From JANOQP01 sp044227705 (lineage in GTDB: Bacteria; Bacteroidota; Bacteroidia; Chitinophagales; Saprospiraceae), in NCBI GenBank assembly GCA_044227705.1, contig JBGAWE010000266.1, positions 1 through 5,404 of the forward strand: a stretch of DNA of 5,404 nucleotides. The letters are read 5' to 3'. Made by a program: the position numbers and the translations under genes. The notes under the pieces are model-generated. The model had not been told where the DNA came from and did no database searches. It saw only the letters and a program-made list of their open reading frames with translations. Below, piece after piece: positions 1 through 5,404 of this stretch. Every line of letters starts with the position of its first letter. The first letter of the stretch is position 1.

Positions 1-348
1 GAAGGCGGTGTCAGTCACCTCGCCCGCGCCCGGCCAAAGGTCGTACACCCGCAAGACTACGCCGACCGCCGATCCGACCTCGTCGCAGCCGAATTGGAGC
101 GAGTCGGCAAACGGGCCGCCGAGGTTTGCCGCCTTTCTGATTTTGAAAAAAACGGGCTGCCCAAACGGGTCGAAACTGCCGAGGTCGAGGTCGGCGGCGG
201 CAATTTGGGCCTGTCCCGCGCCGATGGCAGCCTGCGGGTTTGGATTGCAAATGGCGACCGGGAGGGTTGTTGAGTGGGTTTTGATTTGGGAAAAAGCTAT
301 GGCGAATTGGGCCAAGCAGATGGTGAGAGTGAACAGTTCTTTTTTCAT
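1..348 (-). CDS. Secreted protein with adhesin-type Cys/Asp repeat, 5' part only
   Basis: Reading down from the ATG at 348-346, the frame stays open for 116 codons to the window edge, so the gene is cut at its 3' end. The product starts with a classic signal peptide (MKKELFTLTICLAQFAIAFS, residues 1-20, then QIK). The mature part holds one module with Cys34, a stretch ending in ADLDLGSFDPFGQP (about 51-64), Cys89 and then VVLRVYDLWPGAGEVTDT. This layout (Cys, Ala-rich strand, DLDxGSxD, second Cys, V-LRVxD) is what I know from repeated modules in large extracellular proteins of Bacteroidota, often followed by HYR or C-terminal sorting domains. The function is unknown; surface adhesion or a secreted-enzyme linker would fit. 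A competing longer minus-strand frame (445-11) gives an Arg/Pro-rich sequence and is a shadow. The gene is divergent from tsaD. Confidence 0.8.
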   Translation of the reverse strand, partial: MKKELFTLTICLAQFAIAFSQIKTHSTTLPVAICNPNPQAAIGAGQAQIAAADLDLGSFDPFGQPVFFKIRKAANLGGPFADSLQFGCDEVGSAVGVVLRVYDLWPGAGEVTDTAF

Positions 349-409
349 GGGAAAATTTCGAAACCGGTGAGTGGGGAAACCCGGCCCCAAAATTAGAATT
401 TATGGCACA

Positions 410-480
410 CGGGTTTGATGGATTCGATATGGATGAACAGGGCAATCCGTGTCGAATCTTGTAAATCCTTGTGAAACCCG
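410..480. repeat. Imperfect GGATT-type palindrome in the divergent spacer
   Basis: CGGGTTT at 410-416 is the exact reverse complement of AAACCCG at 474-480, and GGATT at 420-424 matches AATCC at 464-468. Inside are GATTCGA (421-427) and TCGAATC (452-458). The right half reads as degenerate units of about ten bases (AATCCGTGTC, GAATCTTGTA, AATCCTTGTG). Intergenic elements made of GGATT/AATCC units are common as dispersed repeats in Bacteroidota. Assigning this one to such a family is an inference, since only one copy is in the window. It lies between divergent genes and has no T tract, so it is not a terminator. Confidence 0.5.
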
Positions 481-509
481 GTTATTTCTTTGCCCGATAA
501 AAATCCACG

Positions 510-1520
510 ATGCCCATCACCATCCTCGCCATCGAGTCATCCTGCGACGACACCTCCGCCGCCATCCTGCGCGACGGTGTGGTTCTATCGAACGTCACGG
601 CCGGGCAAGAGGTCCATCGCCAATACGGCGGCGTTGTGCCCGAAATCGCCTCGCGGGCGCACCAGCGGAACCTTGTCCCGACCGTCGATTTGGCGTTGAA
701 AAAGGCGGGGGTGTCCCAAAAAGAAATCACGGCCGTCGCCTTTACCCGAGGCCCCGGCCTCATCGGCTCGCTGCTGACGGGCGTCTCTTTCGCAAAAGGC
801 TTCGCCCTCGCCCTCGGCTTGCCACTCATCGAGGTCAACCACATGACGTCGCACGTCCTCGCGCACTTCGCGGAGGAGCCGAAGCCGGGTTTCCCGTTCC
901 TCTGCCTGACGGTCTCGGGCGGCCACACGCAAATCGTCCGCGTCGATGCGCCGCTCTCGATGACCATACTCGGCCAGACGCTCGACGACGCGGCCGGCGA
1001 GTGTTTTGACAAAAGCGGTAAACTCCTCGGCCTCGGCTATCCCGCCGGGCCTGAAATCGACAAGCTGGCCAAGCTCGGCAGCCCCGTTTTCAAATTTCCC
1101 GAACCGGCGATTCCGGGGCTGGACTTCAGCTTTTCGGGGCTAAAAACCTCCATTCTCTACTTTTTGCAAAAGGAAAGCCGGCTCGATTCCAACTTTGTCG
1201 AGAAGAACCTGCCCGACCTCTGCGCCTCCATCCAGTCGACCATCATCGGGATTTTGATGAAAAAGCTGCGGCGCGCGGCCCGCGAGACGGGCATCCGGCA
1301 GGCGGCCATCGCGGGCGGCGTCTCGGCCAACAGCGGGCTGCGGGCGGCCCTTGTCGAGGCGGGCGAAAAGGAGGGCTGGCAGACCTTCATCCCCCGCTTC
1401 GAGTACTGCACCGACAACGCGGCGATGATCGGGGTGACGGCGCATTTCAAGTTTCTTGCCGGGGAGTTCACCGACCATGAGGCCTCGCCCGCCGCCCGAT
1501 CGGAGGAGATGGGGATTTGA
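510..1520 (+). CDS. tsaD: tRNA N6-adenosine threonylcarbamoyltransferase TsaD
   Basis: This is a complete 336-residue TsaD (Kae1/YgjD/Gcp family), the usual length. With TsaB and TsaE it transfers the threonylcarbamoyl group from threonylcarbamoyl-AMP to A37 of tRNAs that read ANN codons, in the cytoplasm. The ASKHA-fold motifs are all present: ESSCDDTSAA (9-18), VNHMTSH (109-115) with metal ligands His111 and His115, SGGHTQIV (136-143), TLDDAAGECFDKSGKLLGLGYPGG-like loop (about 157-181), FSFSGLKT (206-213), AGGVSANSGLR (268-278) and YCTDNAAMIG (299-308) with the third ligand Asp302. The ATG at 510 places ESSCDDT at the usual distance from the N-terminus. No good Shine-Dalgarno is visible, which is normal for Bacteroidota. 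It is first in a two-gene unit with cutA. The spacer upstream shows no clean promoter of the Bacteroidota type. Confidence 0.98.
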   Translation: MPITILAIESSCDDTSAAILRDGVVLSNVTAGQEVHRQYGGVVPEIASRAHQRNLVPTVDLALKKAGVSQKEITAVAFTRGPGLIGSLLTGVSFAKGFALALGLPLIEVNHMTSHVLAHFAEEPKPGFPFLCLTVSGGHTQIVRVDAPLSMTILGQTLDDAAGECFDKSGKLLGLGYPAGPEIDKLAKLGSPVFKFPEPAIPGLDFSFSGLKTSILYFLQKESRLDSNFVEKNLPDLCASIQSTIIGILMKKLRRAARETGIRQAAIAGGVSANSGLRAALVEAGEKEGWQTFIPRFEYCTDNAAMIGVTAHFKFLAGEFTDHEASPAARSEEMGI

Positions 1521-1529
1521 ATTTTTGCC

Positions 1530-1844
1530 ATGCCGATTTCCATCCTCTACGTCCCCTGCCCCGACGCGCCAGTCGCCCAAAACCTCCTCGACCAATTGCT
1601 CGCCGAGCGGCTCGTCGCCTGCGGCAACCACTTCGCGGCGAGCAGTTCCTTTTTTTGGAAAGGCGCGATTCAGAAAGATGCAGAACAGATTCTCGTCATG
1701 AAAACCCCCGCCGAGCTGGCCGACCGGGCGCGGGCGCGCGCCGAGGAGCTTCACCCCTATGAAACGCCGTGCGTCCTCTGCTTTCGGGCGGAGGCAAACC
1801 AAGCTTTCGCGGACTGGGCGCGGTCGGTCACGGGGCCGGTTTGA
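1530..1844 (+). CDS. cutA: CutA1 divalent-cation tolerance family protein
   Basis: This is a complete 104-residue CutA1, the normal size for this small trimeric cytoplasmic protein. The family is linked to copper/divalent-metal tolerance in E. coli, but its general molecular role is unsettled. Visible signatures are a first strand ISILYVPCP, the block LVACGN (28-33), SSSFFWKG (38-45), a central strand ending in VMKTP (about 56-60) and the conserved LHPYETP (74-80), followed by a helix and a Trp-containing C-terminus. The ATG is nine bases after the tsaD stop, so the two genes are probably cotranscribed. A short hairpin overlaps the stop codon and a strong terminator follows, so this is the last gene of the unit. 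The sequence is intact and its base use matches tsaD. Confidence 0.95.
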   Translation: MPISILYVPCPDAPVAQNLLDQLLAERLVACGNHFAASSSFFWKGAIQKDAEQILVMKTPAELADRARARAEELHPYETPCVLCFRAEANQAFADWARSVTGPV

Positions 1845-1860
1845 GTTTTCCAAAAAACTC
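1843..1860 (+). other. Perfect AT-rich hairpin overlapping the cutA stop
   Basis: GAGTTTT (1843-1849) and AAAACTC (1854-1860) form a perfect 7-bp stem with the loop CCAA. It overlaps the last two bases of the cutA TGA. It has no T tract and is AT-rich, so it is weak alone. It may protect the 3' end or assist the terminator just downstream. Confidence 0.5.
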
Positions 1861-1872
1861 GGCGGGCGGATG

Positions 1873-1911
1873 AGGCGGGCGGTATGATTCTACCTTCGCC
1901 CGCCTGTTTTT
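1873..1911 (+). terminator. Intrinsic terminator after cutA
   Basis: AGGCGGGCG (1873-1881) pairs perfectly with CGCCCGCCT (1897-1905), a 9-bp GC-rich stem. A further GTA/TAC pairing (1882-1884 shifted to 1890-1892 region) can close part of the loop. The stem is followed by G and five T (1907-1911). GGCGGGCGG also occurs as an upstream direct copy at 1861-1869, which could compete for the same 3' arm. The terminator closes the tsaD-cutA unit. It also argues that the next gene does not start at the in-frame ATG at 1910, because that codon lies within the T tract. Confidence 0.85.
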
Positions 1912-1942
1912 GATAAAATCATCCACCAATTCCTCGACGCGC

Positions 1943-2781
1943 ATGAACCTCTTGAGCCTCGCCACCCTCATTTCCATCATGGTCTTTTACGCCTGGCGGG
2001 CCGCCAGCCAGAGCAAGGCCGACGGCGTGACCACCCTCCAGCAGCTCACCCCGTCGCTCAAGCGCGGGTCGGGCTTCCGCGAGCTTTTGTTCTTCGGGAT
2101 CTTTCTTTTGACGTACAAATACTCGCGTGCGATGGCCATCGGCGACGAGTCGACCGCCTTCGCAAACGCCTACCGAGTCGTCGATTGGGAAAAGCAGCTC
2201 GGCATATTTTGGGAAATCCCAATCCAGCAATGGTTTCTCGGCCACGTCGACTCCGTCAAAATCCTCAACTGGACATACATCAATCTGCAATTCCTCCTGA
2301 CGACCATCATCTTCTTCGGCTTTCCACCGCCGCAACAGCGACTACAGGTTCGATATCCGCAACATGTTCTTGGTGTCGAACATCATCACCATCTTCATCT
2401 TCGTCTGGTTCCCGTGCGCGCCGCCGAGGATGCTGGGCGACCTCGGCTTCGTCGACACTTTATTGAAAATCAGCGACGTCAACCTCTACAAGGGCAACCT
2501 CTCCAAGCTGTTCAACCAGTACGCGGCGATGCCGTCGATGCACTTCGGCAACTCGCTGCTCATCGCCATCGCCATCATGACGCTGCACGAAATCAAGTGG
2601 CTGCGCGTCATCATCCCGCTCTACCCGCTGTTCGTGCTGACGGTCATCGTGTTGACTGGCAACCATTTTTCTTGACGCGGCCGTAGGCGGATTCCTCATC
2701 ATGCTGCCCTACCCCATCGCATGGTGGCTAGAAAAGCAGTTCCCGTCCTGGCGGCCGACCATCCGAGGGACTAATTATTGA
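1943..2781 (+). pseudogene. PAP2-type membrane phosphatase/phosphotransferase, frame-broken as given
   Basis: Read across three frames, this is one polytopic membrane protein of the PAP2 superfamily, inositolphosphotransferase-like branch (Aur1/Ipt1 type). Segment one (1943 to about 2323) has an N-terminal membrane helix, then AFANAYRVVDWEKQLGIFWE and a tryptophan-rich helix. Segment two (about 2322-2669) has a membrane helix, WFPCAPPRML, and QYAAMPSMHFGNS with the catalytic-type His codon at 2541-2543. It ends in LTGNH (His codon 2664-2666). Segment three (2674-2781) gives DAAVGGFLIMLPYPIAWWLE and a short tail. Together these supply the three phosphatase signature regions, so the substrate is probably a phospholipid or a similar phosphorylated lipid at the membrane. 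Frame changes fall near 2321-2324 (TTTCC; one base too many) and at the five T at 2666-2670 (two bases short for the usual HxxxD spacing). The start at 1943 is chosen because 1910 overlaps the terminator. Either an assembly error or recent inactivation would explain the breaks; I favour error. Confidence 0.8.
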
Positions 2782-2865
2782 CACCCTCGGGGAAAACTTT
2801 TTGGGGGAGGCGGCGGACTGGTTTCCACCACAGCGCCTGGAGATATGGGGCCAGACGTTGCGATT

Positions 2866-3856
2866 ATGACGCCGCTACGGCGCTTCTTTTCTCTTTTGTG
2901 GCCTGTCAAAACAGACCGACAGACAGCACGTCCGTTCCCTTCGGGACGAACCCGCAGAGCGCAGCCAACTCTGGCGGCCGGAAGCTGGGCCAGTATTTCA
3001 AAAAATGGGCGCCCGACCCGCTGCCGGTCGTCAAGACGGAGGCAGGTTTCCGGGAGGCCGTCGGCCGCATGTCGATTTTTTGCCCGGCACTGTAAAGGCC
3101 AGCCACCCCGCCTCGTCCCAGCGCGTCACCGAGCGCGACCTTTTGACGGTCTTGTACTCGATGCAGGGAGCGGCCTGCCTCACCCCGCTTTTCCTCGGCG
3201 AGCATTTCGAGTTCTATCAAATCAACACTCGTAAAGAGGACGATTTGGTGCAGTTTACGGGCTATTTCACGCCGGTGATGGAGGCCTCGACAGGAAGGAA
3301 CGGCCGGTTCGTCACGCCGATTTACAGAAGCCCGGAGGGCGAACTGCCCAGCCGGTCGGCCATCAAAAAAGGGGCACTTTCCGGCAAAAAACTGGAGGTC
3401 GGCTGGCTGCGCAGCGAGGCCGAACTGCGCACCATCCAGATGCAAGGATCCTGCTACCTGCGCTTCCCCGACGGCCGCACGCAGCTCATCGGCTGGGACG
3501 GGACGAACCGCAGCGGCCGCTCCGAATCGGAGGAAAAAGGGCGCGACGAGTTCAACTACGTCTTCTTCAAGCCCATGAGTGGCAACCCGACCGGCGCGAT
3601 GGTCGAGCAGCTCACGGAGGCGGTATCGCTCTCTGTAGATCCCGACATCGTGCCGCTCGGGGCCTGCCTTTTGGTGGAGATGAAAGCCCCAGACGGCTCC
3701 TCCAATTTTCACCTGATGCTCGCGCAAGACGTCGGCGGTGGAATTCAAGGCACGCACCGCTTCGATCTGTACTGCGGCATGGGGCATCCATTTTCGCTCG
3801 CCGCACGAGCCAACGACTGGACAAAGGTTTGGCTCGTCATGCCAAGGGCAAAATGA
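2866..3856 (+). CDS. mltA: MltA-type lytic murein transglycosylase lipoprotein, frame-broken near its 5' end
   Basis: From about 3080 to 3856 one open frame encodes an MltA domain with its 3D domain: QFTGYFTPVMEAS, RFVTPIYRSPEGELPSR, TIQMQGSCYLRFPDG, EFNYVFFKP, LTEAVSLSVDPDIVPLGA, and LMLAQDVGGGIQG with the catalytic-type Asp codon at 3728-3730. MltA enzymes cleave peptidoglycan between MurNAc and GlcNAc, forming 1,6-anhydroMurNAc, at the periplasmic face of the outer membrane. The N-terminal part lies in other frames. ATG 2866 gives MTPLRRFFSLL, and after the four T at 2894-2897 frame 3 gives VACQNRPTD, together a lipobox with Cys. That frame continues to VGRMSIF and stops at 3093-3095. At the six T (3076-3081) one more T would join SIF directly to LPGTVKAS. 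ATG 2845 is an alternative start. The internal ATG at 3005 begins a shadow N-terminus (MGARPAAG...). The gene follows the PAP2 gene by 84 bases. Confidence 0.87.
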
Positions 3857-4013
3857 CCGACGGCGGTGGAAAACGCTGTGGGGAAAATGTTGGGCGGTTA
3901 TACGAATTCGATTTTTTGTAATTCGAAAGCCCGTCGTACCCTTGCACCATCAAAACACACGACTATGGACGCGACACCGCTCGCTCCTTGATTTTTTCGG
4001 CCTCCGCGCATCA

Positions 4014-4186
4014 GGTTTTTTCCCTACCATTTTTTGTGTCATCGGGCCTCGGCAAGTTTTGCTTTTTCATCAAGCGACCACAACTTGCCCCCGGTTTTCC
4101 TTTTTAATCCGCCTCGGTCATAATCCAGAACATTGCACCCGCCTCCCGTTTTTTCCTGTCTTTTAACAAGCCTCGGCAAGATTTTT
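4014..4186. repeat. Degenerate T-run plus GCCTCGG repeats
   Basis: GCCTCGGCAAG occurs exactly twice (4046-4056 and 4170-4180), each followed by a T run. A partial copy, GCCTCGG, is at 4111-4117. Each is preceded by a similar stretch of GTTTTTTCC type followed by a second T run: about 4014-4045, 4092-4110 and 4146-4169. This gives three diverged copies of one unit of roughly 40 bases. A further weak copy (GATTTTTTCGGCCTCCG) lies near 3992-4008. The role is unknown; it may be an old tandem duplication or a regulatory array ahead of the next gene. Confidence 0.5.
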
Positions 4187-4203
4187 GGTGACTTTAAGTC
4201 ACC
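4187..4203. promoter_or_regulatory. Perfect 17-base palindrome, operator-like
   Basis: GGTGACTT-T-AAGTCACC has two perfect 8-base arms around a single central T at 4195. As RNA it could fold only as a 6-bp hairpin (GGTGAC/GTCACC), and it has no T tract after it, so it does not look like a terminator. A near-perfect dyad about 70 bases before the start at 4272 would suit a dimeric transcription factor. No regulator gene is in the window, so the role is an inference. Confidence 0.4.
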
Positions 4204-4236
4204 TCCGACAGGCATTTAATCCGGGAAGCCCACCAC

Positions 4237-4266
4237 TTTGGTTCTTCTTTCGAAACACTAAATTTT
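4237..4266 (+). promoter_or_regulatory. Possible Bacteroidota-type promoter
   Basis: TTTG at 4237-4240 and TAAATTTT at 4259-4266 are 18 bases apart. They resemble the Bacteroidota sigma-ABfr pair TTTG and TAnnTTTG, with the last base differing. Transcription would start very near the ATG at 4272, giving an almost leaderless message. This is a weak match in a T-rich spacer, so chance is a real alternative. Confidence 0.3.
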
Positions 4267-4271
4267 TTACC

Positions 4272-4789
4272 ATGCACAACGGTATCGCACCTGTTCTAAT
4301 CCCCACCAGCCAAAACGACACGCCTCGTGAGAACAAGTTTATGACTTGGCTGATGCTTGGAATCAGCATCGGCGGCGCCCCTCGTCCCTCTATCTTTTCA
4401 ACAAACCCGACGAGTCGCTGCGCACCGGCATAACCGTCTTGGCCCCGGCTCCCCAGCCCGCCATCGAGAACATCGTGCCGAAGGTGGAGGCCGCGGCTCC
4501 GCAACGGCCCGACCGGAATTACCTCGGCCTCAACATCGACGTCGCCGAGGCTCTGCTGCCCACCGAGTTCACCTTTGCCGAGCTGAAAGGGCCGAGTTCA
4601 TCATCAACTACGGCGACGGCATCAGGAGCCTGTGCGCGGCCTCAAGGCATCGCACCTATCTGGCCGGCGGCGAAAACGGTCGTTCTCAAGGCCTCGTTCA
4701 ACGGGCAGGTCGAGGTTTTGCAGAGCAAAGTCATCGACGTGGCCAACCCAATCGAGATCGACATGGCGGCCGATGCCGTCGACCGGTAG
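4272..4789 (+). pseudogene. Single-pass membrane protein with PKD-like domain, frame-broken as given
   Basis: Several frames join into one plausible protein of roughly 170 residues. ATG 4272 opens MHNGIAPVLIPTSQ, a short polar N-terminus, then a membrane helix (TWLMLGISIGGA). Near 4385-4391 the reading moves to YLFNKPDESLRTGITVLAPA and a Pro/Ala-rich linker (QPAIENIVPKVEAAAPQRPD), then a domain starting LGLNIDVAEALLPTEFTFAELKG. At the three G of 4589-4591 one extra G would continue into AEFIINYGDG, and near 4668-4675 the frame returns to KTVVLKASFNGQVEVLQSKV and stops at 4787-4789. INYGDG followed by (H)TYLAGGKTVVLKAS matches the PKD pattern (YGDG, H-Y, then a strand). The stretch 4618-4660 may hold two more shifts, since frame 3 there reads PVRGLKASH, which fits better. 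The domain would sit in the periplasm. Its function is unknown; an envelope-anchoring or binding role is a guess. Confidence 0.65.
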
Positions 4790-4811
4790 GAGACGGTTCT
4801 TTCTGAAATTG

Positions 4812-4849
4812 AAAAGGCAGAAGTGGCGACGGCCGCGTCTGCCTTTTTT
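4812..4849. terminator. Strong bidirectional intrinsic terminator
   Basis: AAAAGGCAGA (4812-4821) pairs perfectly with TCTGCCTTTT (4838-4847). After one A/G mismatch the stem continues as GTGGC (4823-4827) with GCCGC (4832-4836) around the tetraloop GACG. T runs to 4849 on the plus strand, and on the minus strand the stem ends in four T. It lies between two convergent genes, 23 bases after one stop and 31 bases from the other, so it can serve both. Confidence 0.93.
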
Positions 4850-4880
4850 GTTGACAATCAACGAGTCAGGGCGAATCAAA

Positions 4881-5354
4881 TCACTGCTCAATCGAGTCCT
4901 CTGGAAAGAGCAGCTCGCTCGGCTCCCCGTCGTTCAAGTCGCCGTGAACGTCGTCGTCCGGCAGGTCGACGAGCCATTGCCCCTTGATCTTCAAGAGCAA
5001 AAGGCTGTCGTTGAGCCGCTCACCGTCCTCCTCTGTGAAAAAAGTGCAGACGGCGCATGTGTCGTTTTTCATCCGGCACGACAGGCCCTGCAAGGCCGTC
5101 ACCGGCAGCGCGGCGTCGGCCATTTCAGGGTCGCTCATCAACTGCGCGCCGAGATCGATGAACTTGCGCGCCCGCTCTGTCGAGAGGTTTCTGGCAACGT
5201 CGAACTGTCGTGAATCCTGCGCCTCCTGCCATTTTTTGACCACCTCGACGGGTGTGTTCGGCAGACCTGTCTGGCCACTTGGCTGGCTGTCCTTTTTGGA
5301 CTTGCAGTTTTGTAAAAGCAGGAAAACAGGCAGCAGCCAATAGAAGCTTCGCAT
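4881..5354 (-). CDS. Putative lipoprotein with DUF4878/NTF2-like domain
   Basis: This is an intact 157-residue protein read from the ATG at 5354-5352 to a TGA at 4883-4881. It opens with a short signal (MRSFYWLLPVFLLLQNC) with Cys17 as the likely lipidated residue. The -1 Asn is unusual for a lipobox but occurs in Bacteroidota. A polar linker (KSKKDSQPSGQTGLP) leads to NTPVEVVKKWQEAQDSRQFDVARNL, the helix-rich start typical of DUF4878 lipoproteins. Near the end come CRMKNDTCAVCTFFTEEDG and SLLLLKIKGQWLVDLP, the closing strands of the same fold with K-GQW-VD. The tail is acidic. It is probably periplasmic or outer-membrane attached; no function is known for the family. It is convergent with the PKD-like gene and shares its terminator. 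Unlike its left neighbours it has no frame break. Confidence 0.88.
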   Translation of the reverse strand: MRSFYWLLPVFLLLQNCKSKKDSQPSGQTGLPNTPVEVVKKWQEAQDSRQFDVARNLSTERARKFIDLGAQLMSDPEMADAALPVTALQGLSCRMKNDTCAVCTFFTEEDGERLNDSLLLLKIKGQWLVDLPDDDVHGDLNDGEPSELLFPEDSIEQ

Positions 5355-5404
5355 AAAAACAGGCTATTGTCGGGCGAATGTAGCTCAACGAGAACATCGG
5401 CCGT

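Larger units (their letters stand above)
3857..4271. other. T-rich spacer without a supported gene
   Basis: About 415 bases between mltA and the PKD-like gene have a base composition unlike the genes: the plus strand is rich in runs of four to six T. I see degenerate repeats (4014-4186), a palindrome (4187-4203) and a possible promoter at the right end, all listed separately. No clear intrinsic terminator for mltA is visible. An inverted CGAATT/AATTCG pair lies around 3903-3928 with T in its loop, which is not terminator geometry. Open frames here give sequence with no recognisable domain. One 58-codon minus-strand frame (4215-4039) is possible but unsupported. Confidence 0.6.

Noticed and set aside
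11..445. 144-residue minus-strand frame overlapping the left gene
   Set aside because: It is Arg/Pro-rich and has no signal or motif. The neighbouring frame from 348 gives a clean signal peptide and a recognisable module.
459..492. TTG and TATTTCTTTG as a promoter for tsaD
   Set aside because: The -7-like element has four bases instead of two between TA and TTTG, and the TTG lies inside the repeat. Too weak to list.
1140..1853. 237-residue minus-strand frame opposite tsaD and cutA
   Set aside because: It is antisense to two firmly identified genes, with Arg/Gly-rich composition typical of the shadow of GC-rich codons.
1910..1942. Upstream ATG for the PAP2 gene at 1910
   Set aside because: It overlaps the T tract of the cutA terminator. 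The ATG at 1943 directly precedes the first membrane helix.
2364..2450. His-rich stretch (EHHHHLHLRL) suggesting a metal-binding segment
   Set aside because: It occurs only in the wrong frame of the PAP2 gene, after the first frame change.
2906..3787. 293-residue minus-strand frame
   Set aside because: Though longer than the plus-strand frame, it lies opposite clear MltA motifs and has none of its own.
4632..5213. 193-residue plus-strand frame
   Set aside because: It runs through the 4812-4849 terminator and across the DUF4878-type gene on the other strand. It has basic, low-information sequence. Only its first part (VRGL-KASH, near 4632-4655) may belong to the PKD-like gene.

Overview
The window reads as chromosomal DNA from a GC-rich member of the Bacteroidota, possibly Saprospiria-like (Lewinella or Haliscomenobacter type). 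The taxon is an inference. It rests on a secreted protein with a Cys/Asp-rich adhesin-type repeat, lipoproteins in the Bacteroidota style, an apparent lack of Shine-Dalgarno sequences, and T-rich spacers between GC-rich genes. I see no phage, transposon, CRISPR or defence genes. The content is housekeeping plus cell envelope.

Layout from left to right. Positions 1-348 hold the 5' part of a minus-strand secreted protein that runs off the left edge. A short divergent spacer carries an imperfect GGATT-type palindrome (410-480). Next come two intact plus-strand genes, tsaD (tRNA t6A modification) and cutA, nine bases apart and closed by a strong intrinsic terminator (1873-1911). A second plus-strand run follows: a PAP2-type membrane phosphatase/phosphotransferase (1943-2781), an MltA-type lytic transglycosylase lipoprotein (about 2866-3856), a T-rich spacer of about 415 bases with degenerate repeats and a palindrome, and a single-pass membrane protein with a PKD-like domain (4272-4789). 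A very clear bidirectional terminator (4812-4849) separates that gene from a convergent, intact minus-strand lipoprotein of DUF4878/NTF2-like type (4881-5354). The last 50 bases include a tRNA-like start that does not hold up well.

The most notable property is that the three genes between about 1943 and 4789 are all frame-broken as given, while the genes on both sides are intact. In each broken gene the conserved protein continues in another frame, usually across a short run of T, G or C, and no other decay is visible. I favour homopolymer errors in the assembly over true pseudogenes. Slippage or recoding is possible but less likely. I did not find a convincing new biological system here.
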